A DNA stretch of 64,000 nt from NCBI GenBank assembly GCA_030063045.1, contig JAQSEB010000016.1, positions 124,001 through 188,000 of the forward strand, read 5' to 3'. Shown one piece after another: positions 1 through 11,042 of this stretch. The translations under genes and the position numbers were made by a program. The notes below the pieces were generated by a model. It searched no databases. It had not been told where the DNA came from and was given only the letters and a program-made list of their open reading frames with translations. This DNA is from Pratylenchus scribneri. Taxonomy: Eukaryota > Nematoda > Chromadorea > Rhabditida > Pratylenchidae. Position 1 is the stretch's first letter. The number at the start of each line of letters is the position of its first letter.

Positions 1-730
1 AAAAGCTAAGGAAAAAAAGAGGCAATTGGCAGAAAAAGCATTCTCAACAATGCCAAAAATAACAAATTTCACTACTTCAAATTGTCCGACCAACTCAGAA
101 TCAACTTCAACCGGTTCAAATAATTAAATTTGTAATTTTGGTATCATTTTTCAGGTTTAGTTGATCTCGGAATAAAACGAAGTCGTGTTGATTCGGGCAG
201 CCAGCCCACAATTATTGAAACATTTAGTTTGTTATTTAGTAAAAATTTTCTTTCAATCTTATAATTATTGAAGCACAATGGAGGGAGGGTGGTTCAAAAG
301 ACAATTTAATTGTGCGCCTGTAGGTTCGCAGGAATCAGAACGGCTTTTTTCGACGGCCGGTGCAATTATGACTGATTTGCGAAATCGTTTAAGTGCAGAA
401 AATTTGGAGAAGTTACTTTTCATCCATGAAAATCTTCCATTAACAAATTTCGAATATTAACTATTTATTTAATCTCAATATTTTTCTGCTATTATTTATT
501 TTTGATTTATGAATATGAAAGCAAATTTTAATTCCATTTTCTTCTTTAAATTTGGATAAAAAAATTTTTCTATGTGAAATTTTTTTTTTTTATTTGACTC
601 GAGACTCGAAACTCGAAACCCGAAACTCGAGGTTTTTGGCGACTCGAAACTCGAAACTCGACTCGAAAAATTTTGGCCGACTCGAACTCGAAACTCGACT
701 CGAACTTTTTGGCGACTCGCGGCAACACTG
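1..730 (+). mobile_element. hAT transposon, right part, with decayed transposase
   Basis: Translated pieces at 2-130 and 153-230 look like the linker that follows a BED zinc finger. The piece at 278-460 is a hATC dimerisation domain, with SQESERLFSTAG and LRNRLSAENLEKLLF motifs. The catalytic core between them is absent, so this is an internally deleted or decayed copy. The subterminal region at 590-720 is packed with ACTCGAAA-type repeats. The right end is at 730: reading inward on the minus strand it starts CAGTGTTGCCGCGAGTCGCC, matching the CAGNG rule for hAT ends. The 8 bp after it (731-738, ATGCGTAT) should be the target duplication, but the left end lies outside the window, so this could not be verified. 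Confidence 0.75.
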
Positions 731-1661
731 ATGCGTATGAATTTGTTTGTAATTTGAATGGGGGTAAATGTCCGGTAAAAGAGCAATGGCCCGAACCTTT
801 TAAATATATTGACAATCGAGCAGCAACAAATGTATTGCGGCGAGATTATGGGTCACCGTCATACACAAATATATCTGTGTTCAGCACTGAATATGCAAAG
901 ACATATCATCGCCAGTTCAATGCAAAAATCGAAAATGATAAAGAATGCAAAATCAAGGAATTGGAAATTCAAATTAGAATGGTCAAGGGCGAAAAATGGG
1001 ATGATAAAATCCAGAAGCATGAAAAGAATATGGAAGATGGTGCTGGTAAGATGGTTAAAAGGGGTTTAACGTTTAATAAAAGAGATTTATTATATTTCTA
1101 TTAATATATTATTAAATGAGAGAGATATCATATTGAACTTTTTTAAAAATTTATGGTCGAGCTAAGCAATTGCAAGTCTAAATCCCTATATTATTACATT
1201 TATATTCAGAAAAGGCAAAGAGAAATACGCATATGCTTTTCCCAGCTATTGTTCACTATGACACTGGCCGATTCGATGATTTTCATTTCGATACTGATCG
1301 TCAGCCGAATTGTCCATTTAAATTCAAAGAGCCATTAGAGATACAAGAATATTTAATCAAGGAAACAGAAACGCCAGAGGCAATTCTCTATTCCGCCTTA
1401 TTGAAAGTGAATATATGCATTGTGGATGGTGTGCCCCGTGCATTTGTTAACAATTTGCGATTATGGGATAGAGAGGTATTTAAATAAATTCACTTTTTCT
1501 ACAAATTTATTCTATTTTTCTTTATTCAGCTAAATAACGTTGTCTATGCATTTGGAGCTGTAAATTTATATGAAGAAGACGATAGAGGGCATCATTTATT
1601 CACCTTTGTATTTGGAGAAAACAAACAATTAGACTCTGCCGAGCTATGCTCATACTATTGA
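731..1661 (+). CDS. Unrecognised three-exon gene, 5' part displaced by hAT insertion
   Basis: An open frame enters from the hAT boundary. Exons are about 731-1045 (donor GTAAG, phase 1), 1210-1475 (phase 0) and 1530-1661 (TGA). The joined frame is continuous through both introns. The first exon ends in a charged, probably helical stretch and the later exons are mixed alpha/beta-like. Five cysteines are scattered over the three exons. No domain was recognised. The original start codon must lie left of the hAT element, outside the window, or is lost. Consistent phases at both junctions are the main reason to call it real. Whether it is still transcribed after the insertion is unknown. Confidence 0.5.
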
Positions 1662-2918
1662 AAGTTTTATTGCTAAAGAGAAAATAAAAAGATGAAAATC
1701 TTTACATTTATGCATTATTCAACATTAAAATTTTTCTTCATTGAATTCTATAATTCAATTCTTTTATAACATAAGAATTTTATGACCATTTTTTAAAATT
1801 GATCGGGATATAAATATTTTAATTCCATTCCATAAAATTAAGAATTTTTTGAACAAAAGTCTGTGATTTTTGCCCAAATTTTTTCACCGGCAATTCTTCA
1901 ATGAGTTCATCAATCAATCCATAAGTGCATAGTCATTCTGCGGGATCAAATTTATGCAAAATCAATGAAATGGGCAAATTGGTTTTTATCAATAAATTAA
2001 TTCATTAAACTCTCATATATTAGAAGATTAATATTCACGCTGATTTTGAAGGTTTTTGAGCACTTCTGCCCTTTCGCATTTCAAATTTATATTGTCTTTT
2101 ATTTCGCATGTTCAGTCGAAGCCATTGAGTTTTCAAACTCGTATGATTGTCAATGCTCTTTTGCTCTTTTCTGTCCCAAGATGGCAGAAAAGGCAAAGAT
2201 GAAGGATAAATCTATGATTTAATCCAATGAATTCATTAAATAAAAATTTTCTATCAATTAAAAGAGAGTGAAATTAATCGTATAAATTTTTAATTGTTCT
2301 CAATAGAATGTAATAATGTAATTAATTTTCAGAATTCTTAATTTAATTTTTTTAAAAATTAATTTCCCTTATTTTTCCATTGGATAAAATTAATATAATT
2401 TTTTTTGCCATAAATCATTATTTTCATTGCCCAATTCCGATAGATTTAATTTTGTTTATGGAAAAGACCAAAAATGTAGGTGAATGAAAAAAGGCCACAG
2501 GAAATTTGGAAGGCGTGCGTAAAATTATGGCTCAAATGATCTCAAAAATAACCAAAATTAATAAAACGGAATAGAGGATTAAGGGAAACATGAATAAAAA
2601 AAATATGAAAATAAATAATCATCAGTGATCTTCCGTGAAAAAAAAGGATCAACCGTGAAAAAATAGTCAAAAAATCAAACATTAACATATTTATTAAAAA
2701 TGGATTTGGGTAATGACCGAATCCAAAGGCCATAATAAAATAGAGAAAGGAAGTAAACACAAAAAGGGCAAAAATATAAATCAGTTTTGGCTTTTGGCGC
2801 ACGCTTCACTCAAAAATGTGAGTATAAAATGTGATGAATTCTGGTTAAATTTTTCATTTATTAAAAAAATCCCCTTCCTAAAAAAATCCCCATTATTACC
2901 AACAAAAATTCCCTCAAA
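1662..2918. other. AT-rich intergenic DNA
   Basis: Apart from a weak minus-strand gene remnant (1822-2000), no exon, RNA or repeat could be supported. The long open frames on either strand are low-complexity and rich in F, I, K and N, as expected by chance in such AT-rich DNA. Confidence 0.5.
1822..2000 (-). pseudogene. Possible saposin-B-like remnant
   Basis: On the minus strand a frame reads LPISLILHKFDPAE, then a TGA, then LCTYGLIDELIEELP up to a TAA at 1822. The FDPAE..C pattern after a hydrophobic stretch resembles the C-terminal half of saposin-type domains. The in-frame stop and absence of a clear upstream exon suggest a relic. The resemblance is short and could be coincidence. Confidence 0.22.
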
Positions 2919-4652
2919 ATGTATTTCTTTTTCAAGCCCATTATTTTCGTTCTTTTCTTCATCATTTTGTTGAACATTAATTTCGTTGTTGGCTATAAAG
3001 GCTGCAAGCGTATGTGATTTTTGCATGGGAAAATGGGAATTTTCATTTTAAAAAAACACAAATTATTCAAAATTTTTTATTTTTAAAAAATGATCAATTT
3101 TCCGGTCATAAACTTGGCCGAAGAATATTTTTAAATTCTTTTCTCCTTATACAGTATAGCATATTCATCATAACACTTAACCTCAAATTCCAATTCTTCC
3201 TTACGTCCTAGTCATAGAAGGCTATAAAATTTGGCAATTAGAGTATTTTTAGAGAATTTATTTTTTTATTTATTAAGCAAGCCAAACTCGTGATTGTGAC
3301 AGTGATTGCCATTGTGTTTATGCGACACAAATGGATAACAAAGGCAGTTCGAGCAGCCAATTGAACAAATATTATTGTTGCTATCCAAAATACGGTCAGT
3401 TTTTTTTTCTAATCCACAAAAATATAAAAAACTGAATTATTTGTTCTAGCCGATTTTAAATTAATCAGTCAATCTTATTTTTCTGCAGGGCTAGGTCGAA
3501 ACTCAAAATAAATTAAATCGAAATTTCGAAATCGAACTCATTCAAATCGAAACGAAACTATAACACCGAAATTTCGATGATAGAAAAGGAAAATCGAAAT
3601 TTTGCAAAAAATTTTAAATCCTTGAAAAATCGAAAAAATTTTGAATATAAAAAAAGGAAATTTTATCCAAAAATTATATATGTCGTAGTAAAAATTGCAA
3701 CACAGGAAAAATTGAACTTTCCTAGGAAAAATTGAAATTTCTCTAACTGTCTGCCACACTCTCTAACACACTCTCATTTTCTTCCTTTCTTTATTTTCCC
3801 TATGTCACACTCACTTTTTTCTGCTTCTCTAACCAAAAAATGAGAAATAATGTGTTAATTTCAATTTTTCCTAGGAAAGTTCAATTTTTCCTGAGTTTCA
3901 ATTTTTTCTACGACATATACAAATGATATTTTAAATGCATTGGGCTTTTTTTTTTGCCCAATTCTATCAAAATAATACTACCAAGAATCTTGACCATATT
4001 CTTTCATTTTTTCTTATTATTAAAATTAAAAACAATGTAAAATTATTTGATTTTAATCAAAAATGAAAAAATATTATTTGAAAAAAAGTAGAAAATTGAA
4101 AGAAAAAAGACATTCGTTTCAAAAATCTTCCAATTTTTTTCGAAATTTTATCGTAACTCGACGATTTTCGAAATCAAAACTAAAATATTGTAATTTCTAC
4201 CATCGAAATAGAAAATCGAAATTTCGAACCCCCAGCCCCCTATTTTTCTGTGAAAAAATGTATATATTGACATTGGATAGAATAATAATAAATTATAACT
4301 GATTAATCTCTGTCAATTTCTTTGATCAATGATTTATTCAATTCAGCATGGAAGATTTAATTGATTTCATTAGTAACCAAATGAAAAAATTTTATATTAA
4401 ATTGGCATGAAATTGAAAATTTATTAAAGGAAATTAGCCTCTGTTTTGCTAATAAAAATATAATAATTTTGAGCTAAAATCTTTTTTAGGGATTTTTTGC
4501 CTAAATCTATAATATAGTTATAAATTTAAATATTTTTGCCATATATTTGCTAAAGTATAGATGAATACGATGGCAAAGATAAATTTGGTAAGGAATTGTT
4601 CTGGTGCGATGGAAACGAGTTCAAGAGCAAATATTCTTGCGATGGAAAATAA
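2919..4652 (+). CDS. Small secreted eight-cysteine protein
   Basis: Three exons (2919-3009, 3278-3394, 4561-4652), both introns phase 1, join into a precursor of about 99 residues. Residues 1-25 form a strong signal peptide: a hydrophobic FVLFFIILLNINFVVG core after a start with little charge. The mature part has eight cysteines spaced roughly C-x6-C-x3-C-x-C, then CC in YYCCYPKY, then single cysteines in FWCDG and YSCDGK, with many acidic and aromatic residues. This is the pattern of a disulphide-knotted secreted peptide. I recognise no family. Small Cys-rich secreted proteins are typical candidate effectors of parasitic nematodes, which is inference here. Intron 2 holds a transposon (3486-4240). 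A shorter alternative last exon (3450-3511) is also open in phase but has a less protein-like composition. Confidence 0.6.
3486..4240. mobile_element. Non-autonomous DNA transposon in an intron
   Basis: Begins CAGGGCTAGGTCGAAA. Its right end, read inward on the other strand, is an imperfect copy (GGGGGCTGGGGGTTCGAAA). Both flanks carry the 10-bp direct repeat TATTTTTCTG (3476-3485 and 4241-4250). The ends are rich in CGAAAT and AAATCGAA words, as in the subterminal arrays of the other hAT-like elements here. There is no transposase frame. CAGGG ends suggest a hAT derivative, although a 10-bp duplication is longer than the usual 8. Confidence 0.55.
3677..3919. repeat. Foldback repeat nested in the intron transposon
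   Basis: TATATGTCGTAG at 3677 is mirrored by CTACGACATATA ending at 3919. The arms contain TTTTTCCTAGGAAA-type words in opposite orientation. Related words occur at 22515-22640, ending at a CGACATATATA motif, so this is probably a dispersed family. Confidence 0.45.
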
Positions 4653-5342
4653 ATGATGATGATCTGAAAATGAATTTGAGAATATTTGAATGAATTGAAG
4701 AGGAATTTCTAAATGTAATTGAACAATTTTTCGGCAAAATTTTAGTTTTAGAAAAAATGAACGATTCTTATATATCTAACTTTCTATTTTGATAATTACT
4801 TTCATTTAAATTCTGTAAAATTTTATTTTCTATTTTCGGATAAATTGCATCACGAAAAGATCAAATGTTTTTTAAATTATTCATTTCAACATCATTTTTG
4901 TGGCATATATTTTAAATTTTGAAATGGAAGTGAAATTAAGCATTTTATGTTATTTGGCCCTAAATTCCCTAAATTTTAAGAATTAATTTTAAATTTGACC
5001 GAGAACAAAAAATCATTAGAGTAGATTTATTACCGAAATGAATTTATGTTTTTTTTTCAAAAAAATAAAATGAATAAAAAAATGTAATTTAAATGGAAGT
5101 CATTTAATTTGGCAAAAAAAAACACTGAAATTGGCAAAAAATATAGTTAATTTGGCAAAAACAATAAAAAAAATATATTCCTTCTTTATAATCAATGCAA
5201 ACCGGTTCGAAATGAATAAAAATTGGTTTAATAAATTAAAAATTGTTGGAATATTAAATATTTTTGAGGATGCGCGAGATATAGCCGGATATAGGGAGAT
5301 TAAGGTGCATAGGGTTAAGCTGGATTAAAAGAAAAAGCTAAA
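4653..5342. other. AT-rich intergenic DNA, no feature seen
   Basis: Only low-complexity open frames. The frame ending at 5328 has no recognisable domain and is not called. Confidence 0.4.
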
Positions 5343-5620
5343 ATGGAAGTACAAATTGTTAAATTGAAGGATAATATCACAAAAATGATTGAACAGAATG
5401 AAGAATTGAAGGAGAAAATTTGGATTGGAACTGGAATTGGGATGGAAACTATGGAAATGGATGAAGAAAAAGCAACAATGAAAGCAGAAATTGCAGATTG
5501 TTGGAAAATGTCACCAAATTAATCAATGAGAATGACAAATTGAAGATAAAAATTGATGGAAAAGCCGAACTAGAAAGGAAAATAAGGGAATTGAACGAAC
5601 AATTCAATGAAGACTCTTTC
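5343..5620 (+). pseudogene. Frameshifted coiled-coil gene fragment
   Basis: Starts MEVQIVKLKDNITKM and continues as heptad-like sequence to about 5500, then shifts one frame and resumes as LINENDKLKIKI and RKIRELNEQFNED. Both halves have the leucine/charge rhythm of a coiled coil, similar to the N-terminal exons of the SPRY genes downstream and the F-box-like gene at 39498. The frameshift near 5505 marks it as a relic. No splice-linked second exon was found. Confidence 0.45.
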
Positions 5621-5699
5621 TCTTTTTTAAAATTTTAAGATCTAATTTACTAAAGTAATCGATCTAATTTACTACATCCAAGTAATTTTGATCGTACTG

Positions 5700-6061
5700 C
5701 GACACTTGCGGACCCGACACTTGCGGACGAAATGGTCTGGTACCGAAGGTGGTAAAGCTGGAGTGCCATTGTTTATAGGATATTATTAGGCATAAAATTT
5801 GCTACAAAATGACACCAAGTATTTTGGTCAATGTTGAATATTCACCGAGTTATGGCCAAAAAAACCGTCAAAATCGTAATTTTAATTAAATCAACGGTTT
5901 TTTTGCCATAACTCGGTGAATATTCAACATTGACCAAAACTTTTGATGTCATTTTGTAGCTAATTTTATGCCTAATAATATGCTATAAACAATGCCACAC
6001 CAGCTTTACCACCTTCGGCCCCAGACCGTTTCGTCCGCAAGTGTCGGGTCCGCAAGTGTCG
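5700..6061. mobile_element. Foldback element, CGACACTTGCGG termini
   Basis: A near-perfect palindrome of 362 bp. CGACACTTGCGG is repeated twice at the left end and mirrored twice at the right end, and the arms stay complementary (for example CATAACTCGGTGAATATTCA) up to a short loop near 5880. There is no coding frame. No target duplication is evident. The doubled terminal word parallels the element at 7080-7416. Confidence 0.6.
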
Positions 6062-6414
6062 GCCAGCCATTTTGATAAATTCTACCAAAATTTATTCATT
6101 TTCACATTTGATATCCAATAAGATTTTGGATTTAATATTGATTAAAATTTGATTTGGAAATATTTGATACTGACTAATATGGACCGCTTTGTATACAGGA
6201 TACTTGTGAAAAAAATTTTTATTTTTTATGGATTATAATTAATTTACTTAAATAATATTATAAAATTAATTATTAAAAAGATAGAAATAAATTTATTGAT
6301 CATCGATTGATATATATAAAGAAGACGATAGGAAATTAAGTAATAGAAAATATGGGATTGGAAATATTTTAATTCAAGCCAAATTATGTTAATCAATTGA
6401 AAAATTAAATTTTT

Positions 6415-6507
6415 CATTTTGTGCTTCTTTTCGGCCATTTCCTTCTTCATTTTGTAAATTTCATTCCATTGTTTAGAAAATTGTTGTTGACCATTTTGTT
6501 GATTCAT
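6415..6507 (-). pseudogene. SPRY-family first exon remnant (coiled coil)
   Basis: The minus-strand frame from 6507 begins MNQQNGQQ and continues QWNEIYKMKKEMAEKKHK, almost the same as the first exon of the gene at 11043. Past about 6415 the similarity is lost in AT-rich DNA and the remaining exons are missing. Together with 7767-8190 it forms the inverted, degenerate copy of the 9038-12475 gene pair. Confidence 0.6.
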
Positions 6508-6776
6508 TTTGAATTTTTAATAGGAAATATTATTTTCAAAATTTGCTTAATTAACTATTTTATTTTGATGCTAATGGAGGGATATAATTTTATAAATCAT
6601 ATTTTTAAAATGGAGAAAATATTGGAGGAATGGAAAAAGATGGCCGATTGCGAAAAATCTATGCGGCTGTTTAATTGTCACTGAATTTAATTTAAATGGA
6701 ATAATTATTTTGAAAATAAAATTAAAAAAAAGTTAAGAAAGAATAGGAAATTTGAATGGTTTTTGAAATTAATCTG

Positions 6777-6783
6777 TGACTCA
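6777..6783 (-). promoter_or_regulatory. AP-1-like site upstream of SPRY-family start
   Basis: TGAGTCA on the minus strand, within a longer conserved block (GGATGAGTCACAGATTAAT), 270 bp upstream of the 6507 start. The same block sits 270 bp upstream of the 11043 start. Confidence 0.4.
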
Positions 6784-7079
6784 TCCATGAGATAAGGAAC
6801 AATTTATTTAATATGTCCAACAACAAGGAAACACAGGTGGATGGACGACGGCAGATTATGTCAACAATTCCAGCATTGAATATGGGAAAATGGCAAAAAT
6901 GACTTCTTTATTCATTTCAATATTTAAGTCCATTCAATTCCCATCTTATTTTCAAATTTTATTTTATCATTTCATTGTGCATTCCATTCATCAAAAAGGA
7001 CAAAGAAATTCACCATTGTCACCGCTCCACTTGAGAAATATTTCGCCAAAGGCAAATTTCAATTTTCCCAAGACAATTC

Positions 7080-7416
7080 GGTGGATGGACAATTGGGCAC
7101 CGGACAATTGGGCACCAGCCTAATTTGGACAATTGGGCACGGACAATTGGGCACAAGCGGAAAATTGGGCACCACAATAAAATTTTTATAACTCTTTTTG
7201 AGTTAGGGATTAGGGTTAGGGCTAGGATTAGGGTCTAGGTTAGGGTTCGGAGCATGGGGAACGATGGGAAAGTCAAACAGCGCCTTAATCCATACCAAAT
7301 AATATAAACTATTTTCTATTGTGGTGCCCAATTGTCCCCTTGTGCCCAATTGTCCGTGCCCAATTGTCCAAATTAGGCTAGTGCCCAATTGTCCGGTGCC
7401 CAATTGTCCGGTAAAC
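7080..7416. mobile_element. MITE with GGACAATTGGGCAC termini and 8-bp target duplication
   Basis: A 337-bp element with terminal inverted repeats made of several copies of GGACAATTGGGCAC. It is flanked by the 8-bp direct repeat GACAATTC (7072-7079 and 7417-7424). The homologous, uninserted site survives in the paralogous promoter region near 10440, which supports the boundaries. The core has a run of degenerate TTAGGG-like units at 7200-7250. No coding capacity. Confidence 0.7.
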
Positions 7417-7766
7417 GACAATTCCATCCCAATTTTAATTTAATCCACATTTGATTCCTCTTTTTTGATGTTTGGCTTATAATGGCTGTGCATTTACAAT
7501 GCCTTTTTAAATAAAAAGTAAAAAAATTATCTCTGAATTTGCAATAAATTTTGCTTAATATTAACTTTTTTTTCTCATTGCATCAAATTTCAATCAATTT
7601 ATTGGTTTGTATAGAAAATATTCGGTTCGCCCGATTTTTCACAAAAGCTAAAAATTCATTCTTGAGAATATGATATTCAATTTACATTCATCATTCCATA
7701 ATAATTACAGATATTTATATTTCAAAACAATTATTTATACCAAATTATCTTCCGAATCTACAAAAA

Positions 7767-8190
7767 ATGAATTCAAAACGAATGCCAGCTGAATTAATGA
7801 ATGAATTGTTTGAATCAATACCATTGGAAAATGCTTTTGCTCTTCTGGTCAGAATGCCAAATGGCCTTTTGGCCATGTTCAAAAAATATTCATTTGTATT
7901 AAAGAAGTGGAATATTTAAATAAAATTAAATTAATTATGAATTTTAAAGGCAATGAAGGAGAACAAATGGAATGAGGCAGATTGTGGGCCAAGATTGGTA
8001 TTTTCTGAGAATGGATATGTTGTAAAGCATACTGGACCAAATGGTAAAAAAAAATAAATTTTTTTATTTAATTAATTAGTTTTAGAACATAATTCCGTCC
8101 TTGCCACAATTCCAACTTTTCATTTAAATATTTCAATTTCGGATAAAAATAAATACATAAATGTTTACTACTTTCATTTATTCAACATTG
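7767..8190 (+). pseudogene. Truncated SPRY-family gene
   Basis: Exon 1 starts MNSKRMPAELMNELFE at 7767, but a short deletion (about 7880) throws it out of frame relative to its paralogues. Exon 2 (7950-8043) is intact and reads DCGPRLVFSENG. Exon 3 (8086-about 8190) begins HNSVLATIPTFHL. The two exons that carry most of the SPRY fold are absent. It is the counterpart of the intact gene 9038-10082, in inverted orientation. Confidence 0.65.
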
Positions 8191-9037
8191 GACCTTTAGT
8201 AACAAATAAAGAAGAATTAAACTTTTTGCTTTTTTAAATTTCTTTGATTATATTCTATAAAAAATATTGCTGAATAGAATTTTTTGATCTGATTTGGTAA
8301 GATTCGAAATTAAATATATCTGAGCCAAAATATCACCAAATTAATTCAAATGTTTTGTCGATGGCAATTTTCCCAAACATTTCAATCAAATTCAAACAGA
8401 CAATTGAGAATAAAAAGAGGATTGATGAATTTTGTCTCATTCTCTAAATTTTAGAAAAATTCCCTATTGTAAAATTCTCATTATGATTTTTTGATTTGCT
8501 GGGAAATTCCCAATAGGCAAAACAATTTTTTTGTCTTTTATTTGGAAAAAATTCAGTGACGAATTTTAGAATTGCCTCCTTCCAAATTTACTCCATTTTT
8601 TATTTTCATTCATTGGAATGTAAATATTAATAAATGCCACTTTTATCCAATGACAAAATTGAGAGATTCTTCTTTTTTTTTGATTTATGAGTACAAAGTT
8701 CAATAAAATTTATAATTGAATAAATACATTTGATTAGAATACAGAGGCTCCAATGGCCTTTAATCAAGAGCAGAGAGTTATTTATTGTTGATTTAATTTT
8801 GAAATTAAATATCAAATACAAATGAATAGATGCAATTTAGAAGAAAGTTCAAAAAAGATGTCAAATATAAATGAGAATAAAGCATGAAATTAAATAAATG
8901 GATCCATCTTCTTTTTTGTTTGGTTTCGAATTGGATGAGCATTCAAAAAATGGAATAAATTAAATGATAAAATATATATTAATTAAATGATTTGTCCATA
9001 TTCATTTGTTGTCTTCCTTGTCATATTTGCCAAATTC
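8191..9037. other. AT-rich spacer, no feature seen
   Basis: No exon or repeat boundary could be supported. It separates the two inverted SPRY-gene pairs. Confidence 0.4.
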
Positions 9038-10082
9038 TTATTTAAGGAGACGTCCGAATTCCTTGAATTGCCATGATTCCTTCACGAAATTTGCGCGGAC
9101 TGAATCACCGGAATATAATAAACCGACAGCGGGGAATAATTGGATTGTGATGAATTTTGATGGCAATTCGGCCTTCCCTGAATTTGAATTATTTCTGAGA
9201 ACATCGTTTCATTTATCCAATTTTAATATTTTATTAAATTTCAATTATTTTACCCAACAATTTGCCATTCCAAGTGGCAAAATATTCCAATTTGGAATTT
9301 TGTTGGAGGATTATTCCGAGGCCAACAAATTCTCCTTTCTTTAATTCTACATAGTCATTTCCAATTTTTGTCCAGGTTCCATCAATTGCCATTCCTCCTT
9401 TGCTATAAATTCTAATTGAATTGTTCTCTTTTCCAAGCCATTTGCTTTCCAATGGAAAATGTTGATCACAAAATCCAATGGCAATATCATAACTGAATAA
9501 TGAATAAATTATTGGCCTATTAAAATTTTCATAAATGAATTTATTTCGTTTGAAAAATGAAAAAATTATTTTTGACTTCTAAATTATCAAGAAAAAATTT
9601 TGTAAAATTTATAATTTTCAAATAAAAATGCAAAAACAAATAAATTACCCAGATTTGTTGAGAATTTCCATTTCAAAGTAGAATACAATTGTTGGTTTAT
9701 TGATTGCATTCAAAGTGAAATTTGGAATTGGTAAAATAGTTCGAACAGAATTGAATCCTAAAAATAATAATTAAATAAATAAAAATAAGATGATTTTATT
9801 TTTACCATTTGGACCAGAATGCTTTGCTAGCAATCCATCCAGAGTAATGGCCAAATTTGACCCACAATCCGCCGCATTCAATTTATTCTCCTTCATTGCC
9901 TTTAAAAGTCACTATTATTTTAATTTTTTAAATTCTACCATTTTAATGCCATTAATCATTTTTTGAACATTTTTGGCCAAAAGGACATTTGGCATTTTGG
10001 CCAGGAGACCAAAAGCATTTTCCAAGGGCAATGAACCGAACAATTCATTCAATAATTCGGCTGGCATTCGTTTTGAATTCAT
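9038..10082 (-). CDS. SPRY-domain protein with N-terminal F-box-like motif
   Basis: Five exons: 10082-9939, 9899-9806, 9757-9649, 9492-9254, 9177-9038, with phases 0,1,2,1, giving about 240 residues. Residues 1-48 carry the family motif MPAELLNELFGSLPLENAFGLL, reminiscent of a short F-box. The SPRY fold follows: VFYFEMEI, then GFCDQHFPLESKWLG, FVGLGII and FATWNGKLLG, ending in RANFVKESWQFKEFG. There is no signal peptide, so it is probably intracellular unless a leader is spliced from elsewhere. SPRY domains are protein-binding modules, and in cyst nematodes SPRY proteins include secreted effectors (SPRYSECs). It lies head-to-head with 11043-12475, 960 bp apart. This member lacks the coiled-coil exon. 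Confidence 0.75.
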
Positions 10083-11042
10083 TTTTTTGTAGGTTTAGAA
10101 GAGGATTAGCAAGAATATATCTTTTATGAAATATAAATATCTGTAATATTATTGAATGTTTATTGTAAATTGAGTATCACAATCACAAGATCTGATTTTT
10201 TTATCTTTGATAAAAAATTAAGAGAGCCGAGTATTTTCAATACAATTCAAAAATTTGACTGAAATTTGAATATTGCAATGCGTAAAAATTGCAAAATTAA
10301 GAAAGATTTTAGTACAAAATTCACAGATTATTTTTATATTTTGTCTACTATTTTTTAAGAAGGCAATGCAGTAAATTAATTGAGTTCTTTGGAAAAGCCA
10401 AACATCAAAAAAGAGGAATCGAATAGGGATTAAATTAAAATTGGGATGGAATTATCTTGGGAAACTCGAAATTTGCCTTTGGCAAAATATTTCCTATTTG
10501 AAGCGGGGACAATGCTGAATTTCTTTGTCCTTTTTGATGTAAGAATGCACAAAGCAATGATTTAAATAAAATTTGAATAAAATGAGAATGGAATTGACGC
10601 AAAGAATGGAATGAACAAAGGGGTCTTCTTGCCATTTTCCCATATTCAATGCTGGAATTGTTGACATAATCTGCCGTCGTCCATCTTCTTTGTTGCCTTT
10701 GTGTTTTTGTGGTCATATTTGAATGCAACATTTACTATTAAATAAATTGTTCCTTATCTCATGGATGAGTCACAGATTAATTTGAAAATATGAATCATTC
10801 TAATTTCCCATTCTTTCTCAACCATTATTTTTTCAAAATAATTATTCCATTTGAATTAAATTCAGTGACAAATAAATAAAAAAAACCGCATATATTTTTC
10901 GCAATTGGCCATCTTTTTCCATTTCTCAAATTTTCTCCATTTTTAAATATGATTTATAAAATAATATCCCACCTATTATCCACAAAATAAAATACCTAAT
11001 TAAGCAAATTTTGGAAAAAATATTACCTATTAAAAATTCAAA
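10083..11042. promoter_or_regulatory. Bidirectional promoter region, duplicated between SPRY gene pairs
   Basis: The region between the divergent genes 10082- and 11043+. Its parts recur, diverged, at 6508-7080 (inverted) and 18100-19900: CATCAAAAAGGACAAAG with nearby GCATTC, AATTCCAGCATTGAATATGG, and the TGAGTCACAGATTAAT block. The conservation exceeds that of other non-coding DNA here and follows the gene pairs, so whole divergent pairs were duplicated together. A 98-codon open frame on the minus strand (10435-10731) does not persist in the copies and is not called. Confidence 0.5.
10767..10773 (+). promoter_or_regulatory. AP-1-like TGAGTCA site
   Basis: TGAGTCA in the conserved block ATGAGTCACAGATTAAT, 270 bp upstream of the 11043 start codon. 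Repeated upstream of the paralogous starts at 6507 and 19966. Confidence 0.4.

Noticed and set aside
2542..2802. 86-codon phenylalanine-rich minus-strand frame
   Set aside because: Typical of AT-rich non-coding DNA and unsupported by flanking exons.
7200..7250. Telomere repeat tract
   Set aside because: The TTAGGG-like units are degenerate, short and lie inside a MITE. They do not match the usual nematode TTAGGC.
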